Source: FEN-1139 sp964396375 (GTDB lineage: Bacteria > Myxococcota_A > Polyangia > Polyangiales > Polyangiaceae). From it: a stretch of 64,000 nucleotides of DNA. Below are positions 17,536 to 25,504 of the stretch, one piece after another; positions within the stretch are counted from its first letter, which is position 1, and each line of letters begins with the position of its first letter. Where the stretch lies: assembly GCA_964396375.1 (NCBI GenBank), contig CAYNEY010000010.1, positions 52,051 through 116,050 on the forward strand, given 5' to 3'. Below the pieces are notes generated by a model. That model did not search any database, was not told the DNA's origin, and was given only the letters and a program-made list of their open reading frames with translations. Made by a program: the position numbers and the translations under genes.

Positions 17536-19502
17536 GCTTCGGCGCCGCGCTCGCGCTCTTGACCGTGCTTCTTGCGCTCGTGCCGCTCCTCGCGCATCTG
17601 TTGCACCGGAGCCGCGCACCGAGCATCCCGTTCCCTCCGACCCGTCTGGTGGGGAAGCTCGAGCACGCCGCCGAGCATCCTCGACGGATCGAACACCGAT
17701 GGCTCCTCGCGGTGCGAATGCTAGTTGTGGTCGTACTCGCCGTGTTGGGCGCTGCCCCGGCCCTCCGGTGCGACCGCGTGCGCTTGACGCGACCCGATGG
17801 CGCATCCCTTGGTTTGGCGCTGGTCATCGATGATTCGGCGAGCATGCAGGCCAGGCTCCCCGATGGGGTATCCCGGTTCGAGCACGCTCGGCAAATGGCG
17901 CTGGAGCTGGTCGTCCAGGCCCGTGAAGATGACCAGCTCACGGTAGTGCTGGCGGGCAAGCCCGCCCGCATGGCCCTGATGCCGACACGCAATCGCGGCG
18001 CCGTTCTGCGCCTACTCGAGCGGCTCAGCCCATCCGACCGCGGCACAGAACTCGAACGCGGAATCGCGTTGGCCATGACAGCTCTCGAGGAACTCCCGCA
18101 GGCCCAACGCCGTGTCGCAGTGCTCTCGGATCACGTGCTGCCACACCCAGAAGTCACAGGAAATGTTTGGTACCCATTGCCCGAGATCGCCCGACCCGTG
18201 TGCGACTGCGGGCTCCGACTTGCCCATCGGCAGGGTTCAGCGCATAGGCTCGAGCTCGCGTGTACGGCCGCGTGCCAAGGCACCGTGACGCGGGTCGTCG
18301 AACTCTTTGACGAGAATCACCCGGAGGCGGTCCTGGCCAGCAAGCCCTTCCTCGATACACCAGGGCATACGACACTGCTCGTCGACGCCACCGACACCTC
18401 GATCTCGGCAGCCCGGCTCGCTGGACGTGACAAAAATCCTGAAAACGACCAGCTCTCCCTGTACGTCGGGGGCTTGGGTTTGGCGGTGCTGGTGGTGGCA
18501 GACCCAGAGCTCGGCCGACCTCCAACCGGAGGACGCCCGCTGCTCGAGCAGGCACTGCTCGCCGTTGATCCGAACATGAGCGTCACCTCGACACCGCGCC
18601 TCATCACGCCTTCGGCGGAGTTCTCCCACGTCAATCTCGTGCTCTTCGACAATCCTTTGCCCCTCAGTCCGGCAGAGAGGGCAGCTCTTCAAGTATGGGT
18701 CCGAAGTGGAAGGTTGGCGGTAGCCCTGCTCGGGCCAGCTGCCCAGTCCCAACAACTCGGCCACCTCCTCTCTCCTTTCGCCGACGGACGGACCACCTGG
18801 GAGATCGGTGTACCGCGCGGCCTCGACGTCGAATCGGTGCGGTGGCTCGGAGAAGCCAGCGAGAGTCTGACCGATCTCGCACCCACCGGGCGGGTGCGTT
18901 TCGACACCGCGGTCGACGGCATGCGCGATACCATCGCGCGCTGGGCTGACGGCGCTCCCTTCGCACTGCGAGAGCGCCTTGGTGAAGGCCAACTGATCAC
19001 GGTTGGGCTTCCCTCCCTCTTGCAGGAAAGCGAGTTTGCCTTGCGCTCCGGATTCCTGTCGTTGTTGAAGTCGTGGTGCGATCACAGCCGTGCGCTCGGC
19101 CACCTGCGACTGATCGAGGTGGGCGAGAGCTTCCAGCTTCCGAGCACGGGTGAGCTTGCAGTGGTGGGACCGAACGGTCCGCTCGAAGTCATGGAGGTAC
19201 GAGACGCGGAGGGTCGCGTGAGGAGGGAAGCAATCCCAAAGCACGCGGGGCGTTACCGAATCACCCACGATAGCAGGGAGGATGTGCGCTTCGCAGTCGT
19301 CCCCGTCGGAGAGTTTTCGGCCACCGGCAACCCGGCGATGAGCGGCTCGAACAGCCCGACCACGATGCGGAGCCACCATCTCGACATCACGCGCTGGTTG
19401 CTGCTTCCCTTGGGCGCTCTGCTCGTCCTCGAAGCACTCTTGCTCCTCGGTCGGCGACACCGCGCGGCGCAGCCAGCAGTTCCGGAGAGTTCTCACTCCT
19501 GA
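17529..19502 (+). CDS. BatA-like membrane protein with VWA domain
   Basis: 657 residues. The N-terminal 80 residues match the aerotolerance/BatA region: a first helix (FGAALALLTVLLALVPLLAHLLHR), the segment PFPPTRLVGKLE, and a second helix (MLVVVVLAVLGAAPAL). A VWA domain follows with the metal-dependent adhesion site LVIDDSASMQA (D-x-S-x-S) and a later AVLSDHV strand. The middle 400 residues are probably periplasmic beta domains, and a final helix (LLLPLGALLVLEALLLLG) precedes a short basic tail. It is coupled to the DUF58 gene by a seven-base overlap, so the two products probably act together at the inner membrane. Confidence 0.86.
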   Translation: MVSFGAALALLTVLLALVPLLAHLLHRSRAPSIPFPPTRLVGKLEHAAEHPRRIEHRWLLAVRMLVVVVLAVLGAAPALRCDRVRLTRPDGASLGLALVIDDSASMQARLPDGVSRFEHARQMALELVVQAREDDQLTVVLAGKPARMALMPTRNRGAVLRLLERLSPSDRGTELERGIALAMTALEELPQAQRRVAVLSDHVLPHPEVTGNVWYPLPEIARPVCDCGLRLAHRQGSAHRLELACTAACQGTVTRVVELFDENHPEAVLASKPFLDTPGHTTLLVDATDTSISAARLAGRDKNPENDQLSLYVGGLGLAVLVVADPELGRPPTGGRPLLEQALLAVDPNMSVTSTPRLITPSAEFSHVNLVLFDNPLPLSPAERAALQVWVRSGRLAVALLGPAAQSQQLGHLLSPFADGRTTWEIGVPRGLDVESVRWLGEASESLTDLAPTGRVRFDTAVDGMRDTIARWADGAPFALRERLGEGQLITVGLPSLLQESEFALRSGFLSLLKSWCDHSRALGHLRLIEVGESFQLPSTGELAVVGPNGPLEVMEVRDAEGRVRREAIPKHAGRYRITHDSREDVRFAVVPVGEFSATGNPAMSGSNSPTTMRSHHLDITRWLLLPLGALLVLEALLLLGRRHRAAQPAVPESSHS

Positions 19503-19594
19503 TCGGGCCGGCCGCGTGGTTCAGCCAATCTACCCCCTCCTTGGTGCCCGTCGGCAGCGTCGGGCGGCCGGCAACTGTGCTATGAGCGGCCCTT

Positions 19595-20587
19595 ATGCGT
19601 AGCCCAGCTGGTTTTCTGCCCCAGAACGCGCCCCAAGCACATGCCGGCGCGTTTCGGCTGGCGCTCTTGCTGGCCGGCACCATCATGGCCACAACGGCTC
19701 CGGTCGCCGCCACCGTGGTGGAACGAGTGGTGGCGGTGGTTGGCGAGGAGGCGATCTTGATGAGCGACCTCCAGCGCCGAGCAACTCCGTACCTGATGCG
19801 GGCGCAGCAGGAACTCCCGACCGAGTCGCACCGCGCTGCGGCCGTAACCCAGCTCCACAAGTCGCTGGTGGAGCAGTTGATCGACGAGCAGCTGATCGAG
19901 CGAGCGGCGCGGCGCGCCAAAATGACGGTGACGGACAGCGACGTGGATCAAGCGCTCAGCCGCGTTGCCAAACAGAACGGCGTCACCGTGGAGCGTCTCC
20001 TCTCGGAAATCGTGGCCTCGGGCTTCACCGAGAACCAGTACCGCGAGGAGCTGCGTCGACAGCTCCTCGACGCACGGGTGCTTGGACTCCGCGTGACCGC
20101 GCGCGTGCAGGTGCGCGAGGAGGATCTTCGCACTACCTACCGGAGCATGGTGCTCGACGAGCGCGCCCGGTTGCCCTTCGAGGCCTCCTGGATCGTGCTC
20201 TCGGACGATACCCGGGAGACGGCCAAGCTGTTGGTGGAGCAACTCCGCGCGGGTGGTGACTTCCCAACGTTCGCGGCCCGTCACTCTCTCGATACCGCGA
20301 CGCGGAGCCGTGGCGGACAGCTCGGGCGGCTCGACCCCTCTCGAGTGCCGAAGCAGCTGGTCGACGCGGCGAGCCGCCTCGAGGTTGGGGAAGTCAGCGA
20401 GCCCATCAAGCTTGGCAACCGTCTGGTCGTTCTCAAGCTGAACGCGCGGGACACCTCGGAGCTACCTGCTTACAACGAGGCACGGGCCGAACTGTCTGAG
20501 CGCGTCTACAGCGAGAAGGTTGGCAAAGCGCGACGCCGTTGGTTGGATGGCCTCCGCCGGCAGACCCACGTCGAGGTTCGACTCTAG
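19595..20587 (+). CDS. SurA-like periplasmic peptidyl-prolyl isomerase (parvulin)
   Basis: 330 residues with a signal-like hydrophobic stretch (LALLLAGTIMATTAPVAA) near residues 20-40. The N-terminal chaperone-like domain is SurA-type (VVAVVGEEAILMSDLQRR, LVEQLIDEQLIERAA, VTDSDVDQALSRVAK). A single parvulin domain (about 205-300) includes FPTFAARHSLDTATRSRGGQL and VGEVSEPIKLGNRLVVLKL. SurA proteins help outer-membrane proteins fold in the periplasm; here one parvulin domain is present instead of the two in E. coli SurA. It is followed by terminator-like hairpins, so it appears to be the last gene of its unit. Confidence 0.88.
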   Translation: MRSPAGFLPQNAPQAHAGAFRLALLLAGTIMATTAPVAATVVERVVAVVGEEAILMSDLQRRATPYLMRAQQELPTESHRAAAVTQLHKSLVEQLIDEQLIERAARRAKMTVTDSDVDQALSRVAKQNGVTVERLLSEIVASGFTENQYREELRRQLLDARVLGLRVTARVQVREEDLRTTYRSMVLDERARLPFEASWIVLSDDTRETAKLLVEQLRAGGDFPTFAARHSLDTATRSRGGQLGRLDPSRVPKQLVDAASRLEVGEVSEPIKLGNRLVVLKLNARDTSELPAYNEARAELSERVYSEKVGKARRRWLDGLRRQTHVEVRL

Positions 20588-20955
20588 GGTCGAGCCCTGC
20601 GCCAATTTGGCACGCTCCCGCGGACAGGGGTGCCAACTAGTCACGCTTGCATCGGTACCCCACCCAGGTGGAGCCGCTCCCCACCAATCCTTTTTGCGAC
20701 GAGCACCAGCTGGGTTTTCGGCGCCCTATCCTCCGCACCGGCCCTCGCCGTATGCCCCCGCGTCGTATCTCCCGTGCCTTGCCCCGCCCAGCCGTTATTG
20801 CTCGGCGCTCACCCCATAAGCGGCTCGGCGCCGGGCCCACCAAGCTGGCATTCTATCACTCGCGCACCACCGCCAGAGCGGCCTTATGGCTGCTGTGTTC
20901 GCAACGGTTCCCTTCTGCCTTGCGAAGTGGCACGCTCCGTGCTGGGTAAACTCCT
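20588..20955. other. Intergenic stretch with hairpins, no gene seen
   Basis: The 370 bases between the isomerase and the next surface-protein gene contain no convincing gene in any frame. At 20607-20613 TTGGCAC pairs perfectly with GTGCCAA at 20630-20636, with CCC and GGG able to extend the stem inside. The hairpin and T tract at 20667-20695 are listed separately. No tRNA or riboswitch signature was recognised; the promoter of the downstream gene probably lies here. Confidence 0.6.
20667..20695 (+). terminator. Candidate intrinsic terminator downstream of the SurA-like gene
   Basis: GGTGGAG at 20667-20673 pairs with CTCCCCACC (20677-20685) with a two-base bulge, and five consecutive Ts follow at 20691-20695. 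It lies about 80 bases past the stop codon. The stem is imperfect but the T run is the best in this part of the window. Confidence 0.5.
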
Positions 20956-20958
20956 GTG

Positions 20959-22020
20959 ATGGCTCCTCGCTCCCTCGTCACGCCTCTCCTCGCCCTCTGC
21001 TTGTGCACCTGGTTCGTGCCCGGATCTGCGCTCGCCGCGACGCTCAACCTGAGCGATACCGTCGAACGCTCGGGTACCCTTCGGGACAGCACCGAAGATC
21101 CCTACGCGATCTCTCATGAAGACTGCCTGGAGGACGTCACGTACACCTTCTCGTTGGTGGCGGAGGGCACCTCCAACAGTGAGACCTTCGAGGTCTGGGT
21201 TGGTGCCGGCAACACGGATTGCTCGAACGAGGCCCTGCGCAAGACGACGGTCGAGTGTTGGAGCGTCCACTCCGAGGTGGCAGGAAAGACCAACCTCTCG
21301 GTAACCCTGCGCTCCCAGGAGATGCTTGGCATCTCACCCGCTGCCGAAGTCACGGGAGCCATCGACAGCTGCGATCCGGAGGACACGACGGTCACCGCTG
21401 CCCAGAACATGTCCGTGTACTTCCTCATCGTTCGCACCGGAGATGAGTTGAGTGCTTCCACCACCTACACCCTCAAATACGATCTGCTCGGCCCGCTCCC
21501 ACCGACGGGGCTCGAGACTGGGGTGGCTGAACGCCAGATCCCACTCTCCTGGGACCGGGATGAAGAGGGAACGACGGAGATCACTGGCTATCGTTTCTAC
21601 TGTGCACCCAACGAGGCCGACCCGAGCGACAACAACCCCGACGCCTGCTCCTCCAGCCTACTAGTCGCGGGTGAAATGCCCGATCCTGAACTTGCCTGTG
21701 GCAGTGTCGACGGAAGCACGGCCACTGGCGGGATCGCCCGTGGCGGGCTCGACAACGGCCGTAGCTACGCCGTGGCAGTCGCCTCGGAAGACGCCCTTGG
21801 CAATCTGGGTGTCCTCTCCGAGCCTGCCTGCGCCACCCCGGCCGAAGTCGATGACTTCTACGAGCTGTACGAAAACGCAGGAGGTGAAGGAGGCGGCGGC
21901 CTCTGCTCCATCGGCCACGGGGCCCAGCGTTCTCTCGCAGCACTCCTCGCCTCGAGTTTGTTGCTCGCCGGGGTCCTGTGTCGCCGTCGCACCCGGACCG
22001 CGGCACGGCTCCGGCCCTAG
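20959..22020 (+). CDS. Secreted surface protein with C-terminal MYXO-CTERM-like anchor
   Basis: About 353 residues; the ATG at 20959 directly follows a GTG that could also serve. A Sec signal peptide ends at GSALAA. The mature part has paired cysteines and a fibronectin type III-like segment (GLETGVAERQIPLSWDRDEE to SYAVAVASEDALGNLG). The tail has the layout of a sorting signal: glycine-rich GGEGGGGLCSIGHG with a cysteine, a membrane helix (LAALLASSLLLAGVL) and the basic cluster CRRRTRTAARLRP. This resembles MYXO-CTERM-type signals of myxobacteria, which direct processing and surface attachment. Ligand or substrate unknown. The beta-barrel gene follows 55 bases downstream. Confidence 0.75.
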   Translation: MAPRSLVTPLLALCLCTWFVPGSALAATLNLSDTVERSGTLRDSTEDPYAISHEDCLEDVTYTFSLVAEGTSNSETFEVWVGAGNTDCSNEALRKTTVECWSVHSEVAGKTNLSVTLRSQEMLGISPAAEVTGAIDSCDPEDTTVTAAQNMSVYFLIVRTGDELSASTTYTLKYDLLGPLPPTGLETGVAERQIPLSWDRDEEGTTEITGYRFYCAPNEADPSDNNPDACSSSLLVAGEMPDPELACGSVDGSTATGGIARGGLDNGRSYAVAVASEDALGNLGVLSEPACATPAEVDDFYELYENAGGEGGGGLCSIGHGAQRSLAALLASSLLLAGVLCRRRTRTAARLRP

Positions 22021-22075
22021 CGTGCCGCAGTCAGCATTGTCTTCTTTGTATCGTTTTGCTCACCTCCCCAGATCC

Positions 22076-22843
22076 ATGCGCACTCCATTCACCGGCAGCC
22101 TCTTTGTGACCCTTTCCCTGCTCTGCCCCTTTGCAATGGCCCAAGGGGTCGATGAGCTCGGAGCCTATGGTGGGCGCGAGCAACTCGGACAGAACGAATC
22201 GAGCCGAGATTTCGCGGTCGAGATCCGCATTGGCCCCTACCTTCCCAACGTCGACAACGAGTTTGAGGACGGCTCGACGCCATTTCGCGACGTCTTTGGC
22301 ACCAAGCGACGCATGATGTTCGGTCTGGAAGTCGACTGGCAGGCCCTGAGGCTCGAGAATGTTCTGAGCTTCGGCCCCGGCATCGGTCTTGGCTACACCG
22401 CGATGAGCGCCGATGCACCGCTCGCCACCGGCGAAGGACGCTCTGACCAGTCAACATCCCTCCGACTCATGCCCCACTGGCTGGTGGGGGTACTCCGCGT
22501 CGATGCCTTGGATCAGCAGCTCAACGTGCCCTTGGTCTTCACGGCCAAGCTCGGCTTGGCAGAGGCCTTCTGGTGGGCGCGCAATGGTGACAAACCCGCC
22601 CGCGATTCCGACGGCCACAAGGCACGCGGGACCTCCTATGGTTATCTCTGGGCACTCGGCGCCGCCCTGAACCTCTCTTTCCTTGAGCCCAGTCGGAGGC
22701 GGAGCGTCGACGCGATGACCAGCGTCAACCGGATCTCACTTTTCGGGGAGTACTACGGAATGACGCTGGATGGCTTCGGCAGCGGCGGGATGATGGAGGT
22801 CGGCGACAACTCCTGGACGATGGGGCTCATCTTCGAGTTCTGA
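22076..22843 (+). CDS. Outer-membrane beta-barrel protein, MXAN_2562-like
   Basis: About 255 residues from the ATG at 22076, which puts a signal peptide (GSLFVTLSLLCPFAMAQ) at the N-terminus. The mature protein alternates amphipathic strands and short turns and ends in aromatic WTMGLIFEF, the terminal-phenylalanine signal of outer-membrane barrels recognised by BAM. The stretch VEIRIGPYLPNVDNEF followed by RDVFGTKRRMMFGLEVD resembles a myxobacterial barrel family annotated after MXAN_2562; that name is recalled, not searched. Function is unknown. The open frame extends upstream through the previous gene but without a signal sequence there. Confidence 0.75.
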   Translation: MRTPFTGSLFVTLSLLCPFAMAQGVDELGAYGGREQLGQNESSRDFAVEIRIGPYLPNVDNEFEDGSTPFRDVFGTKRRMMFGLEVDWQALRLENVLSFGPGIGLGYTAMSADAPLATGEGRSDQSTSLRLMPHWLVGVLRVDALDQQLNVPLVFTAKLGLAEAFWWARNGDKPARDSDGHKARGTSYGYLWALGAALNLSFLEPSRRRSVDAMTSVNRISLFGEYYGMTLDGFGSGGMMEVGDNSWTMGLIFEF

Positions 22844-22953
22844 GTCTGAGCGTGCGGCTCCCCCAAGGCTTCGCGGCGCTCGAGCAATTCGCGGGTTGGG
22901 CAACCCACCGTACACCCGAGGGTCGACACACACCGGCCACGACGGAGCAGGGC

Positions 22954-23808
22954 TCACCGGCTGCGCAGCAACCGATCGATGTGCCGCTGCTCCCAGGCAA
23001 GTGCCTGCTGGTATCGGGGGTAGCTCCGCTCTCTCCGGAGGAAGTCCGGAGGGTGAAGTGAGCTAGCACGCCCCAAACGCACCGGTGGGATCAGGTGGTG
23101 CAGAACCTCATGGAACACGATGAATTCAACGAAGTAGCGAGGAACCCAGCGTTGATCGAGGACCGGGTGGATCCTGACCAATCGCTCGGTCGCGCTGTAC
23201 GTGCCAAGCTTGATGGCTGTGCGCGCCGACCCGCGCGGCCGAGACCGACGGCCCCAGGTGACAAGGAGATCCAACTCGGTCTGCCCGAAGTATCGGCGCG
23301 AGACGGCTTCGAGAATGCGGGCAAGGTCGTGATACTGGCCTGTGGTGCGGAGGGGATGCCGGATCCGTCGCTCCGCACGGATCCGGAAGCTGTTCGACTC
23401 GATGAACTCCCCAACGAGCTGAGAGGCCGCACGGTCATCCCGGACGACATACCGAACCAGGGCTTCTTTGACCCGTTCAGGTGCATCCAGGAACATCATG
23501 TGCAGCCGCACCCGCAACGTGCCTTGGCTCCGCGTCTGCGTCACCATACGGCGACGGTTGTCCGTAACCGCAAGCTTCACGGGCCCGGCGAAAGCAAGTT
23601 CCATACGGCGCTCGAGCCTCTGCCGCGCACCTTCGTGAATGAAGATCTGAGGACCGCTCGGCAGAGCGAGAGGAAGCTGCTCCGCCAAAGGACCCGGGAT
23701 CCGCACCGCCGCAGCAGCCATCCGAGGCGCGAGAAGCGTCGCCGAATCTCGCCGCCGCCGAACCAGGGCGGTGCGTGAGGGGAGCCAGGGGAACGCTTCT
23801 TGGGACAT
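22954..23808 (-). CDS. SprT/YgjP-like zinc metallopeptidase
   Basis: About 284 residues, starting at the ATG at 23808 (MSQEAF). The zinc site HEVLHH lies near residue 235 in FIVFHEVLHHLIPP, followed about 16 residues later by SLHPPDFLRRE, whose His is a plausible third ligand, as in SprT, YgjP and WLM peptidases. The region before it (GTYSATERLVRIHPVLD) matches the strand that precedes the HExxH helix in these families. There is no signal peptide, so the protein is probably cytoplasmic. SprT relatives act on DNA-bound proteins, and recA lies next door, but a shared role in repair is speculation. Confidence 0.78.
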   Translation of the reverse strand: MSQEAFPWLPSRTALVRRRRDSATLLAPRMAAAAVRIPGPLAEQLPLALPSGPQIFIHEGARQRLERRMELAFAGPVKLAVTDNRRRMVTQTRSQGTLRVRLHMMFLDAPERVKEALVRYVVRDDRAASQLVGEFIESNSFRIRAERRIRHPLRTTGQYHDLARILEAVSRRYFGQTELDLLVTWGRRSRPRGSARTAIKLGTYSATERLVRIHPVLDQRWVPRYFVEFIVFHEVLHHLIPPVRLGRASSLHPPDFLRRERSYPRYQQALAWEQRHIDRLLRSR

Positions 23809-24183
23809 CAAACTCTCGATTCTCGGGTTACGGTTCAGGGCAGGTCCGGTCAAGGACTCGCGAATTATCCATTATTATCAATATCTTATAAGGAACGGGG
23901 CGCCTGTGGTCCGACGGACACTCAACTGCGCGAGATCAGGATGGATCCCGACCCACCGCTGCTGATCCGAGCACAGATCAACACCCCATCTCCCGCCGCC
24001 CCTGTCGCGGGTCAGCCAGCCTAACTACGCGAGATACTCGACATTTTCGGCGGAGACTCTCTGTAAACTCACCCCAAATTGGGACGAGCCCCTCCACACC
24101 ACGACAACGAGGTTCGGAAGCATGGCCCCGCTACCGCCATGCCCCACAGATCCGCGAGAGGCCAGATCGTCACCTTCTCCCCC
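23809..24183. other. Intergenic stretch upstream of the peptidase gene, AT-rich patch
   Basis: No convincing gene in the 375 bases between recA and the peptidase gene. Bases 23860-23895 are markedly AT-rich for this genome (ATTATTATCAATATCTTATA), and on the minus strand they offer GATAAT-like hexamers; this is the probable promoter zone of the peptidase gene. A hairpin near the recA end is listed separately. No structured RNA was recognised. Confidence 0.5.
24120..24142 (-). terminator. Inverted repeat downstream of recA, possible terminator
   Basis: GCATGGC at 24120-24126 and GCCATGC at 24136-24142 are perfect complements around a nine-base GC-rich loop. Read on the minus strand the repeat lies about 40 bases past the recA stop and is followed only by TT, so it may be a weak or factor-dependent end site. 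Confidence 0.35.
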
Positions 24184-25356
24184 TTAGGAGCGTCCACCTT
24201 GTCGTTTCGCGGGCGCCTCCTCCTCCTTGCCTTTCGCTGTGCGCGCCGGGTTCGGAGACTCTCCCTTAGAACCCCCACCCGACTCACCTCGTCCAGAACT
24301 GGACGGTGGCTCGGCCGCTCCAAGCACGCGCCGCTTGATGCCGTAGTGGGCAAGCAGAAGGTTCTCAAGCTTGGTGAGCAGCGCAGGGTGCTGCTCAAGG
24401 TAAGATCTGGCGTTGTCTCGACCCTGACCGATCCGCTCGCTGTCAAGGGAGTACCAGGCACCACTCTTCTGTACGATGTTGAGGTCGGCGGCCATGTCGA
24501 GCACCTCGCCGGAACGGGAAATCCCCTGTCCATACAGGATGTCGAACTCCACCTCACGAAACGGTGGTGCCATCTTGTTCTTGACCACCTTGACGCGAGT
24601 ACGGTTGCCGATCACCGCCGCATCCTTGCCGACCACAGCCGAGGCAGCCTCCTTGATTGCCCCGATGCGACGGACGTCGAGCCGCACCGAAGCGTAGAAT
24701 TTCAGCGCATTTCCTCCGGTTGTGGTCTCCGGACTCCCAAACATCACACCAATTTTCATACGGATCTGGTTGGTGAAGAAGATGATGCAGTTCGACCGCG
24801 ACACGCTCCCCGTGAGCTTACGCAGGGCCTGGCTCATGAGACGAGCCTGCAAGCCCACGTGCGAGTCCCCCATATCGCCCTCGATCTCGGCCTTGGGAAC
24901 CAGTGCGGCTACCGAGTCGACCACCAGCAGATCGACCGCGCCGGAGCGAACCAATGTGTCCGCAATCTCAAGCGCCTGCTCCCCGTAATCAGGCTGGCTG
25001 ATGAGGAGTTCGTCGGTCTTCACCCCAAGCTTCTTCGCGTAGTTGACATCCAGAGCATGCTCAGCGTCGATGAACGCGGCCACACCACCATCGCGCTGCA
25101 CGGAGGCGATGGCGTGAAGCGTCAGCGTCGTCTTGCCGCTCGACTCCGGTCCGTAGATCTCGACAATCCTGCCCCGAGGGTAGCCGCCGATCCCGAGCCC
25201 AATATCGAGACCAAGCGAGCCGGAGGGAACGACGGCTATCTCCCCGCCGATCGATTCTCCGTCTTTGAGACGCATGATCGCGCCCTTACCGAACTCCTTC
25301 TCCACCGTGGCGATCGCCAGATCCAACGCTCGACTCTTCTGCTTCGGGTCGTCCAT
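24184..25356 (-). CDS. recA: Recombinase RecA
   Basis: About 390 residues from the ATG at 25356, which has GAGGAG seven bases upstream; an in-frame extension adds 28 unsupported residues. RecA forms ATP-dependent filaments on single-stranded DNA for strand exchange and triggers LexA autocleavage. Seen: Walker A GPESSGKTTLTLHAIA, FIDAEHALDVNYAKKLGV, Walker B LLVVDSVAALVPKAE, loop L1 EGDMGDSHVGLQARLMSQALRK, loop L2 FTNQIRMKIGVMFGSPETTTGGNALKF (split here: FTNQIRMKIGVMFG, SPETTTGGNALK). The C-terminal 60 residues are low-complexity, mixed-charge, longer than in E. coli. A LexA-like site overlaps the predicted promoter. Only one recA copy is in the window. Confidence 0.98.
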   Translation of the reverse strand: MDDPKQKSRALDLAIATVEKEFGKGAIMRLKDGESIGGEIAVVPSGSLGLDIGLGIGGYPRGRIVEIYGPESSGKTTLTLHAIASVQRDGGVAAFIDAEHALDVNYAKKLGVKTDELLISQPDYGEQALEIADTLVRSGAVDLLVVDSVAALVPKAEIEGDMGDSHVGLQARLMSQALRKLTGSVSRSNCIIFFTNQIRMKIGVMFGSPETTTGGNALKFYASVRLDVRRIGAIKEAASAVVGKDAAVIGNRTRVKVVKNKMAPPFREVEFDILYGQGISRSGEVLDMAADLNIVQKSGAWYSLDSERIGQGRDNARSYLEQHPALLTKLENLLLAHYGIKRRVLGAAEPPSSSGRGESGGGSKGESPNPARTAKGKEEEAPAKRQGGRS

Positions 25357-25411
25357 CGTCCGCTCCTCGCGCGCCGAGAGCATCATCGGAATCCGGCGCG
25401 CCGATGAGAAC

Positions 25412-25440
25412 GAAGTACTGCGCGGCTGTTCAGATGTCAA
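25412..25440 (-). promoter_or_regulatory. recA promoter with overlapping LexA/SOS-like box
   Basis: On the minus strand TTGACA (25440-25435) is followed after 17 bases by TACTTC (25417-25412), a -35 with a weak -10, ending about 56 bases before the recA ATG. Between them lies CTGAACAGCCGCGCAG; on the plus strand 25418-25434 reads CTGCGCGGCTGTTCAGA, close to the LexA motif reported for Myxococcus (CT...GTTCAG), with about 14 of 17 positions by my recollection of that consensus. Binding there would block the promoter. Confidence 0.55.
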
Positions 25441-25504
25441 CTCGGCCGGTGAGAATTTGGTGCTGAACGTAGGAACGTTCGAGCGGCCGATGGGACGACA
25501 CCGA

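Noticed and set aside
18237..19496. 419-residue minus-strand frame opposite the BatA-like gene
   Set aside because: The plus strand has clear membrane helices and a VWA motif; the antisense frame has none.
23941..24024. 27-codon frame in the recA-peptidase gap
   Set aside because: Too short, no spaced ribosome site and Pro-rich composition typical of chance in this genome.
24079..25407. 442-residue plus-strand frame opposite recA
   Set aside because: It is a long antisense frame typical of GC-rich DNA; recA on the other strand is certain and the frame has no recognisable domain.
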